This document shows positions 1-6,290 of a stretch of 6,290 nt of DNA, one piece after another. Under the pieces are notes generated by a model. It had not been told where the DNA came from. It ran no database searches and was given only the letters and a program-made list of their open reading frames with translations. Positions within the stretch are counted from its first letter, which is position 1; each line of letters begins with the position of its first letter. The stretch lies in assembly GCA_028701555.1 (NCBI GenBank), contig JAQVQN010000151.1, positions 1-6,290 on the forward strand, given 5' to 3'. The translations under genes were made by a program, and so were the position numbers. Source of the DNA: Kiritimatiellia bacterium (GTDB lineage Bacteria; Verrucomicrobiota; Kiritimatiellia; RFP12; UBA1067).

Positions 1-611
1 GCAACAAAATACCCGACCTGCCGCCGCGCCCCGATATCGCCAAACTCAAATTCGGTGCGCCCGTAAAGCTGATCTCCGCCAGCGGACTCGCCGGCTGGAA
101 GGTCATGAACGACAAGGCCCCCAATTTCTGGTCCGCAGCCGAAGGAACCCTCAGCAACCGCGTGCAGAAAGGCCCGGACGGCAAAAACCTGCACGGCACC
201 AACATCCGCACAGAGGCTGAATTCGAGGATTTCAACCTCAAGACCGAAGTGCGCGTGCCCAAGGACGGCAACAGCGGCATTTATCTGCGCGGCATATATG
301 AGGTGCAGGTGGCCGAGACCCACGGCAAGTCCTGCGACTCTCACCACATGGGCGCGCTCTACAGCCGCATCACCCCCGCCGTGGCCGCCGAAAAACCCGC
401 CGATGAATGGCAGACCCTCGACATCACCCTCGCGGACCGCCACCTGACCGTGATTCTAAACGGCACCACCATCATCGACAACCAGCCCGTGCTCGGCTGC
501 ACCGGCGGCGCCATGACTTCAGACGAGTTCCGGCCCGGGCCGATCTACCTGCAGGGCGACCACACCGACGTCGACTACCGCAACATGGTCCTGACCCCGA
601 TCGTCAAATAA
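1..611 (+). CDS. DUF1080 (3-keto-disaccharide hydrolase-like) protein, 5' partial
   Basis: The reading frame is open from base 3 to the TAA at 609-611. The true start lies left of the window, and the ATG at 105 is an internal Met because the family fold already begins before it (SASGLAGWKV, the place of the usual LFNGKDLSGW). Later family hallmarks are NSGIYLRGIYEVQV, DSHHMGALYSRI, KPADEWQTLDITL, the LNGTTIIDN strand, GCTGGA and the ending GPIYLQGDHTDVDYRNM. DUF1080 domains are concanavalin/laminin-G-like beta sandwiches, usually secreted or periplasmic, and some hydrolyse 3-keto-disaccharides. They are strongly expanded in Planctomycetes and Verrucomicrobia. The Pro-rich stretch before the domain (PDLPPRPDIAKLKFG) looks like a linker, so a further N-terminal domain or a signal peptide probably lies upstream. 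The family call is firm; the substrate cannot be read from the sequence, and sugar binding without catalysis remains possible. Confidence 0.9.
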   Translation, partial: NKIPDLPPRPDIAKLKFGAPVKLISASGLAGWKVMNDKAPNFWSAAEGTLSNRVQKGPDGKNLHGTNIRTEAEFEDFNLKTEVRVPKDGNSGIYLRGIYEVQVAETHGKSCDSHHMGALYSRITPAVAAEKPADEWQTLDITLADRHLTVILNGTTIIDNQPVLGCTGGAMTSDEFRPGPIYLQGDHTDVDYRNMVLTPIVK

Positions 612-619
612 CGTCACAA

Positions 620-638
620 ATGCGGGCACCGCCCGCAT
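620..638. terminator. Hairpin between convergent genes, possible bidirectional terminator
   Basis: A perfect 8-bp inverted repeat, ATGCGGGC-ACC-GCCCGCAT, lies 8 bases after the stop of the DUF1080 gene and 11 bases after the stop of the RpiB-SHMT gene, which is read from the other strand. A GC-rich stem between two convergent stop codons is the usual place for a shared terminator. The T-tract is poor on both strands (CTCACTTCTCCTT on plus, TTTGTGACGTTATT on minus), so efficient intrinsic termination is uncertain. The 3-base loop is tight and may open to 5 bases. Confidence 0.5.
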
Positions 639-649
639 CTCACTTCTCC

Positions 650-2326
<1,677 letters not shown>

Positions 2327-2331
2327 TTATT

Positions 2332-2336
2332 CTCCC
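2332..2336 (-). promoter_or_regulatory. Ribosome binding site of the RpiB-SHMT gene
   Basis: GGGAG on the minus strand lies 5 bases before the ATG at 2326-2324. It fixes the start of the RpiB domain, whose first residues MQITIACDHGG match the usual beginning of RpiB proteins. Confidence 0.75.
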
Positions 2337-2364
2337 AAAAAAGCAGTGGTTATAAGATGGCGTA

Positions 2365-2394
2365 ACTATACCAAAGGACGGCGAAGACACGCAA
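2365..2394 (-). promoter_or_regulatory. Predicted extended -10 sigma70-type promoter of the RpiB-SHMT gene
   Basis: Reading the minus strand, TATAGT (2370-2365, 5 of 6 to TATAAT) is preceded by TGG, giving the extended -10 form TGnTATAGT. A weak -35, TTGCGT (2394-2389, 3 of 6), stands 18 bases upstream. Initiation would fall near 2358 and leave a leader of about 30 bases that includes the GGGAG site. The extended -10 may compensate for the poor -35. No experimental support is available here. Confidence 0.5.
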
Positions 2395-2430
2395 GCGCAC
2401 CGTTCAAAAACCGGACATTCCGCAAACGTT

Positions 2431-2459
2431 TTGACAGAAACACACAAATTGGGCATGAT
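2431..2459 (+). promoter_or_regulatory. Predicted sigma70-type promoter of the FAD oxidase gene
   Basis: A perfect -35 box TTGACA (2431-2436) is followed after exactly 17 bases by CATGAT (2454-2459, 4 of 6 to TATAAT). Transcription would start at about 2466, only about 15 bases before the ATG at 2481. This promoter argues against the longer in-frame reading from the GTG at 2346, since such a start would lie upstream of the promoter and inside the promoter and leader of the divergent gene. Confidence 0.6.
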
Positions 2460-2480
2460 GTGAATTTTTTACGCCGCCTT

Positions 2481-4022
2481 ATGAACGATCTGAAAAAACA
2501 TAAAATCCAATTCACGCCATCTGTTCCTGTAGATTACCTGCATGACGAATCCCGCAAGACCGGCACGGCTGACGCGATCGCCTTCCCGCAGACATATGAG
2601 GAGAGCTCGACGCTTGTCCGCGCGGCGGCAGCGTCAGGCGCCAAGGATATCACCGTGCAAGGTTCCCGTACCGGCATCGCGGCCGGGGCCGTGCCGGACG
2701 GCGGCGTGATCATCAACCTGTCCAAGATGGACCGTATCGACTCCGGACGCGCCGACGCTGAGGGCAACGCTTACCTGCGGGTACAGCCGGGTCTGACTCT
2801 CGCGGATCTGCGGCGGCATCTGAACACCTTCAGCGTCCCGGGTATCGCGCAGCCGGCGAAGTGGATCTTCACGCCCGACCCGACCGAAACCTCGGCCTCG
2901 ATCGGCGGCATGGCAGCCTGCAACGCTTCCGGGGCCTGCTCATTCGCCTACGGGCCCACCAGGGATCATGTCGAAGCCCTGACCGTCGTGCTCTCAGACG
3001 GCGACACGCTGCGTCTGACGCGCGGACAGCAAAAAGCCTCGGGCTTAAGCTTCAGTGTTGAGACCGATAGCGGGCTCCAGATCAAAGGCGAACTACCGCG
3101 CTTCAAAATGCCGGACGTTAAAAACGCCTCCGGCTACTGGATCAGGCCAGACATGGATTTGCTGGATCTTTTCATCGGCAGCGAGGGCACCCTGGGCATT
3201 ATTGCGGATGTCGAACTTCGGCTGCGGACAAAACCGCCGGGAACACTGGGTGTGCTTTGCTATTTCTCTGACGAGTCCGACGCCTTGCGTTTTATCACAC
3301 GTCTCCGCAAAGCCGCCCCGTCTGCCGCGCCGGACTTGCTCACTGCCATTGAGTATTTTGACGATGGCGCGCTGGCGCTGATCCGCGCGAACGCCCACGG
3401 CATGGGCCTTTTGCTGCCGCCCCCAAAATTGCACTGGTCTTTTGCACTTTACATAGAATGGGCGCTGGAATCAGGCGGCGAAGTCCCGGCGGATCTGACC
3501 GGCAGCCTGCTGAACGAATGCGGCGGGCACGGCTCGGATACCTGGGTGGCGGCCGACGCGCCATCTATGGACAAGCTGAGGACTTTCAGGCACGCCGTGC
3601 CGGAACAGGTGAATGCGATCATCGCCGAGCGCAAACGCGGCTGCCCTGACCTGACTAAGCTGGGCACAGACCTCTCGGTGCCGGATAACCACCTGCTGGA
3701 TGTCATGCGCCTCTACCGCCGCGACCTGCACAAAGCGAACCTAGAACATGTGATTTTCGGACACATCGGCAACAACCATGTGCACGTGAATATACTGCCG
3801 CGCGACATGGACGAATACCTTTGCGGCAAAGAACTCTACCGCGCCTGGGCACAACAGGTCGTGGAATGGGGAGGCAGCGTCTCGGCCGAACACGGTATCG
3901 GACGCATGAAGAAAGACCTTCTGGCGCTGATGTACGGCGCCGAGACCATGGCTGGCATGCGCCGACTAAAAAACCTTTTCGACCCCGCAAGACGGCTGAA
4001 CTCCGGGCGTCTTTTCGACTGA
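2481..4022 (+). CDS. FAD-binding oxidoreductase, GlcD/D-lactate dehydrogenase type
   Basis: This 513-residue protein has the two-domain layout of the GlcD/Dld flavoproteins, which oxidise 2-hydroxyacids to 2-ketoacids. The N-terminal FAD_binding_4 domain (about 30-250) shows the FAD loop GSRTGIAAGAVPDGG (61-75), the second FAD segment TSASIGGMAACNASG (137-151) with YGPTRDHVEAL after it, KNASGYW (214-220) and FIGSEGTLGIIADVELRL (231-248). The C-terminal oxidase domain (about 251-510) carries GHIGNNHVHVN (427-437), whose histidines are typical metal or substrate ligands, and SAEHGIGRMK (468-477). There is no signal peptide, membrane helix or Fe-S cluster motif, so the electron acceptor must be separate. 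Substrate (D-lactate, glycolate, 2-hydroxyglutarate or other) cannot be fixed from sequence. The ATG at 2481 is preferred over the GTG at 2346 because of the promoter between them and because residues before 2481 look non-coding (Arg-rich, no family match). No Shine-Dalgarno site is visible. It appears to be a single-gene transcript. Confidence 0.9.
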   Translation: MNDLKKHKIQFTPSVPVDYLHDESRKTGTADAIAFPQTYEESSTLVRAAAASGAKDITVQGSRTGIAAGAVPDGGVIINLSKMDRIDSGRADAEGNAYLRVQPGLTLADLRRHLNTFSVPGIAQPAKWIFTPDPTETSASIGGMAACNASGACSFAYGPTRDHVEALTVVLSDGDTLRLTRGQQKASGLSFSVETDSGLQIKGELPRFKMPDVKNASGYWIRPDMDLLDLFIGSEGTLGIIADVELRLRTKPPGTLGVLCYFSDESDALRFITRLRKAAPSAAPDLLTAIEYFDDGALALIRANAHGMGLLLPPPKLHWSFALYIEWALESGGEVPADLTGSLLNECGGHGSDTWVAADAPSMDKLRTFRHAVPEQVNAIIAERKRGCPDLTKLGTDLSVPDNHLLDVMRLYRRDLHKANLEHVIFGHIGNNHVHVNILPRDMDEYLCGKELYRAWAQQVVEWGGSVSAEHGIGRMKKDLLALMYGAETMAGMRRLKNLFDPARRLNSGRLFD

Positions 4023-4112
4023 CCTTCCGGCTTTCCGTATCCCCGTAAACTCTGTTGATTACTGTCTTTTCAGTATTCAGGCCTATCCCGCAATATTTTC
4101 ACCATTTGGATC

Positions 4113-4141
4113 TTGACGGCTTTACAAGATAGTAATAGATT
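4113..4141 (+). promoter_or_regulatory. Predicted promoter of the tetR-hlyD-permease operon
   Basis: TTGACG (4113-4118, 5 of 6 to TTGACA) and TAGATT (4136-4141, 4 of 6 to TATAAT) are separated by 17 bases. Initiation 7-8 bases past the -10 box falls at 4148-4149, on the ATG of the regulator gene, so the message would be leaderless. The TTG of the -35 box could be misread as a start codon in the same frame, which would add 12 residues; the promoter makes that unlikely. Confidence 0.5.
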
Positions 4142-4148
4142 ACTTGCT
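4127..4148. promoter_or_regulatory. Palindromic operator candidate for the TetR-family regulator
   Basis: A perfect dyad AGTAAT-AG-ATTACT occupies 4131-4144. Two more matched base pairs on each side (AG at 4127-4128 against CT at 4147-4148, two mismatches between) give an imperfect 22-bp palindrome. It covers the predicted -10 box and the start of transcription and touches the regulator's ATG. TetR-family dimers usually bind palindromes of this size next to their own gene, so autorepression by blocking RNA polymerase is the natural inference. Confidence 0.6.
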
Positions 4149-4763
4149 ATGAAAAGCCAAGAATCATTCAAGCGCCTGCCGGCTGACAAACGCCGGGCCG
4201 TGACAGTGCAAGCCGTCATCGGATTGGCAGCGGAGCATAATCCCGCCGAAATCACGACAACAGCGATAGCCGAAAGGATGCACATGACCCAGGGTGCTCT
4301 ATTCCGGCATTTTCCAACCAAAGATGCGATCTGGCGGGAGGTGATGGAATGGGTCGCCGAGCAGATCTTGGCACGGGTGGACACTGCAATGCTGGCGGCG
4401 AAATCCCCTCTTGAGGCGTTGGAAGCCGTCTTTATGGCACATGTCGATTTCGTGATGGAGCACCCGGGTGTGCCTCGCATTTTATTCGGCGAACTCCAGC
4501 GCAGCGATGACTCCCCGGCCAAACGCGCGGTGCGCACGTTGCTTCACAACTACAATGAGAGGCTGCGGACGCTCATCGAACAAGGGAAAATACAAGGGGT
4601 TTTGTTTTCCGAAGGTGATACCGCTGCCTCTGCATCTTTGTTAATCGGCCTGCTTCAGGGCTTGGTTATGCAGTCTCTTCTCGACGGCAAAAGCGGAAAT
4701 TTGCGCACGAAGGCCGCCAAAGTTTTTGCCATCTACCTCCGCGGCATCAGGAGAACACCATGA
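4149..4763 (+). CDS. TetR/AcrR-family transcriptional regulator
   Basis: The protein has 204 residues, normal for the family. The N-terminal DNA-binding domain spans about 12-62. The helix-turn-helix is at about 36-55 (TTTAIAERMHMTQGALFRHF), followed by PTKDAIWREV, the classic TetR recognition-helix end where F/Y-x-H-F leads to a K-D/E pair. The remainder (about 65-204) is an all-helical ligand-binding and dimer domain with no recognisable ligand signature. The ATG at 4149 is chosen over an in-frame TTG at 4113 that falls in the -35 box. No ribosome site precedes this ATG, in keeping with a leaderless message. The stop (TGA 4761-4763) overlaps the ATG of the adaptor gene, so regulator and exporter are cotranscribed and probably translationally coupled. 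The expected role is repression of this operon, relieved by a substrate of the exporter; the inducer is unknown. Confidence 0.92.
   Translation: MKSQESFKRLPADKRRAVTVQAVIGLAAEHNPAEITTTAIAERMHMTQGALFRHFPTKDAIWREVMEWVAEQILARVDTAMLAAKSPLEALEAVFMAHVDFVMEHPGVPRILFGELQRSDDSPAKRAVRTLLHNYNERLRTLIEQGKIQGVLFSEGDTAASASLLIGLLQGLVMQSLLDGKSGNLRTKAAKVFAIYLRGIRRTP
4749..4753 (+). promoter_or_regulatory. Ribosome binding site of the HlyD-family adaptor gene
   Basis: AGGAG lies 6 bases before the ATG at 4760, inside the last codons of the regulator gene. It fixes the adaptor start and lets ribosomes reinitiate at the ATGA overlap. Confidence 0.75.
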
Positions 4764-5953
4764 AACGATTCCACATCCGAAGCCGTTCGCTATTAATGTT
4801 CGCCGCACTCGTGCCGCTTTTACTTTTATTCGTTTACGTGGCGTTGCGATCAGGACCGTTGGCCCCGGTTCCGGTTACCGTTACCACGGTCGAGAACCAT
4901 GCCATAATACCATCGCTGTTCGGCATCGGCACAGTCGAAGCCCGCTATACCTACCGGATCGGCCCAACCCTTGCCGGACGCGTGCTGCGGATCAATGTGG
5001 ACGTTGGGGATAAGGTCGTAACAGGTCAAGTGCTGGGCGAGATGGATCCCGTAGACCTACAAGACCGCGTGGATGCTCTGGATGCGGCACAGAAACACGC
5101 GGCAGCTCTCGTCACAGCCTCCGAGGCACAGGTCAGGGATGCGGAGGCGCGAAAAATATACGCGGGAACGCAAGCGCTCCGATATGATCAAGCCCTGCAT
5201 GCGCGTGCGGTTAGCGAGGAAACACGTGATGCCAAGGAGCAGGAACGGCAAGTGCACGATGCCGGCCTTGCGGCCGCCTTAGCCGATCTTGAAGCGGCAC
5301 GCCAGGAGCTGGTGCGCAGCCGCGCGGATCTCGAAGCGCTGATTACGCAGCGCGACAACCTGCGCCTGCTCGCGCCGACCAACGGTCTGGTAGTAGCGCG
5401 CGATGTGGAACCCGGCACGACGGCGGTCGCAGGACAATCCGTTATTGAGCTGATTGCTCCCGAGACGCTCTGGATCAATGTGCGGTTCGATCAATTGCGC
5501 GCAGCAGGACTGCAGGCCGGACTTCCGGCTCAGATCGTTCTGCGTTCACAAGGAGTCCACCCCCTTGCAGGACGGGTTCTGCGTGTAGAGCCGCTCGCCG
5601 ATTCAGTGACGGAGGAAGTGCTTGCCAAGGTGGTTTTTGACTCCGTACCCGTACCGCTGCCGCCCATCGGCGAATTGGCAGAGGTAACCCTAACGTTGTC
5701 GGCCCTCCCCTCTGGACCCAGCCTCCCAAATGCGGCAATCCGCCGCATCGACGGTATTTTGGGCGTGTGGCAGGTCAACCACGGTACCCTGCGCTTCACG
5801 CCGGTCAAGCTGGGTGCCGCCGATCTGGAGGGGCTGGTACAGGTGCGTGAAGGCCTGCAGACCGGCGATCAGGTGGTCGTCTATAGCGCAAAGGCCTTGA
5901 GCAAGCACAACCGCATCAACGTTATGGATCAAATTCCCGGGGTGGCGAAATGA
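4760..5953 (+). CDS. HlyD/RND-type periplasmic adaptor (membrane fusion protein) of an ABC exporter
   Basis: The protein has 397 residues. A basic N-terminus (KRFHIRSRS) and a hydrophobic segment at about 11-29 anchor it in the inner membrane; there is no Cys for a lipobox, so it is not a lipoprotein. The split barrel-sandwich (lipoyl-like) domain is visible as two halves: IGPTLAGRVLRINVDVGDKV (67-86, continuing GQVLGEMD) and LLAPTNGLVVARDVEPGTTA (203-222, continuing VAGQSVIELI). Between them, about 98-200, lies an Ala/Glu/Arg/Gln-rich helical hairpin, the coiled coil that would reach the outer-membrane channel. Beta-barrel (about 237-315) and membrane-proximal (about 320-390) domains follow. 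Such adaptors connect an inner-membrane pump to a TolC-like duct, which implies a diderm cell. The downstream permease indicates an ABC pump rather than an RND pump. The exported substrate is unknown. Confidence 0.92.
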   Translation: MKRFHIRSRSLLMFAALVPLLLLFVYVALRSGPLAPVPVTVTTVENHAIIPSLFGIGTVEARYTYRIGPTLAGRVLRINVDVGDKVVTGQVLGEMDPVDLQDRVDALDAAQKHAAALVTASEAQVRDAEARKIYAGTQALRYDQALHARAVSEETRDAKEQERQVHDAGLAAALADLEAARQELVRSRADLEALITQRDNLRLLAPTNGLVVARDVEPGTTAVAGQSVIELIAPETLWINVRFDQLRAAGLQAGLPAQIVLRSQGVHPLAGRVLRVEPLADSVTEEVLAKVVFDSVPVPLPPIGELAEVTLTLSALPSGPSLPNAAIRRIDGILGVWQVNHGTLRFTPVKLGAADLEGLVQVREGLQTGDQVVVYSAKALSKHNRINVMDQIPGVAK

Positions 5954-6290
5954 TCAGTCTGGCCGGCCGCGACATCATGCACGCTTGGGGTAAATTCGTC
6001 TTTACCGGCGTAGGATTGGGTCTGCTGATCGGTATAACCCTTTCAATGGCCGGCATCTACCGCGGCATGGTGGATGACGCCAAGGTGCTGCTCGACAACA
6101 GCGGCGCCGACCTCTGGGTGGTTCAAAAGGATACGCTTGGGCCCTATGCCGAACCGTCGAGCATCTACGACGATCTCTGGCGCGGCATCTGTGGCATGCC
6201 GGGGGTCGAGCGGGCGGCCAACATCACCTATCTCACCATGCAGGTGCGCCACGGCGGGCGGGACGTACGTTCGATGGTTGTAGGCATCAC
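5950..6290 (+). CDS. ABC transporter permease, MacB/FtsX/DevC-like, 3' partial
   Basis: The ATG at 5950 overlaps the adaptor stop (TGA 5951-5953), and a weak GGTGG lies 4 bases upstream, so translation is probably coupled. The window ends after 113 codons. A short cytoplasmic N-terminus (MISLAGRDIMHAWGK) leads to one transmembrane helix at about 16-37 (FVFTGVGLGLLIGITLSMAG). A predicted periplasmic stretch follows, with GADLWVVQKDTLGPYAEPSS (52-71) and PGVERAANITYLTMQV. This is the layout of MacB-PCD/FtsX permeases: first helix, large extracytoplasmic domain, then three helices near the C-terminus, here outside the window. The position straight after a HlyD-type adaptor fits DevC- or MacB-like tripartite exporters. 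A separate ATP-binding subunit is expected downstream, since no nucleotide-binding domain precedes the helix as it does in fused MacB. Confidence 0.85.
   Translation, partial: MISLAGRDIMHAWGKFVFTGVGLGLLIGITLSMAGIYRGMVDDAKVLLDNSGADLWVVQKDTLGPYAEPSSIYDDLWRGICGMPGVERAANITYLTMQVRHGGRDVRSMVVGI

Noticed and set aside
2424..2431. AAACGTTT palindrome touching the -35 box of the FAD oxidase promoter
   Set aside because: An 8-bp palindrome is expected by chance at this scale, and no second copy or extension of the dyad is seen.
2346..2480. A 45-codon N-terminal extension of the FAD oxidase from a GTG start
   Set aside because: The extension is Arg-rich with no family match, crosses the minus-strand promoter and lies mostly upstream of the predicted TTGACA promoter. 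ATG 2481 fits better.
4057..4078. Possible terminator hairpin after the FAD oxidase (TACTG-tctttt-CAGTA)
   Set aside because: The stem is only 5 bp plus 2 bp beyond a mismatch, AT-containing, and is not followed by a T-tract; too weak to call a terminator.
4113..4148. A 12-codon N-terminal extension of the TetR regulator from a TTG start
   Set aside because: The TTG is part of the probable -35 box, no ribosome site precedes it, and the extension would cover the operator-like palindrome.

Overview
This is a GC-rich bacterial window that looks chromosomal. I see no insertion sequence, tRNA or rRNA gene, CRISPR array or phage gene. Two features point to the Planctomycetes-Verrucomicrobia-Chlamydiae superphylum, most likely a Verrucomicrobiota, Kiritimatiellota or Lentisphaerota member. 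One is a DUF1080 (3-keto-disaccharide hydrolase type) protein. The other is a single ORF that joins ribose-5-phosphate isomerase B to serine hydroxymethyltransferase. The lineage is inferred from gene content, because no ribosomal marker is present.

Layout: (1) positions 1-611, plus strand, are the 3' end of a DUF1080 carbohydrate-active gene. (2) 612-649 is a short convergent gap with a perfect 8-bp GC-rich hairpin. (3) 650-2326, minus strand, encode the intact RpiB-SHMT fusion. (4) 2327-2480 is a divergent promoter region with one sigma70-type promoter per strand. (5) 2481-4022, plus strand, encode a GlcD/Dld-type FAD-dependent 2-hydroxyacid dehydrogenase. (6) 4023-4148 is an intergenic region with a promoter and a palindrome that sits over its -10 box. 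(7) 4149 to the window end, plus strand, is the start of an efflux-type operon: a TetR-family regulator, a HlyD-family periplasmic adaptor and the first 113 codons of a MacB/FtsX/DevC-like ABC permease. Each gene in this operon overlaps the next by ATGA.

How the genes work together: the fusion protein probably supplies two inputs of purine synthesis, ribose 5-phosphate (towards PRPP) and glycine plus methylene-tetrahydrofolate. The FAD oxidase stands alone and probably oxidises D-lactate, glycolate or a related 2-hydroxyacid. The last three genes form a self-regulated exporter in which the TetR protein probably represses its own operon through the palindrome; the ATPase is expected beyond the right edge.

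I did not find a clearly new defence or mobile system. The observations most worth a second look are the RpiB-SHMT fusion with altered residues in its SHMT active site, the probably leaderless tetR transcript with an operator-like palindrome, and the almost leaderless promoter of the FAD oxidase.
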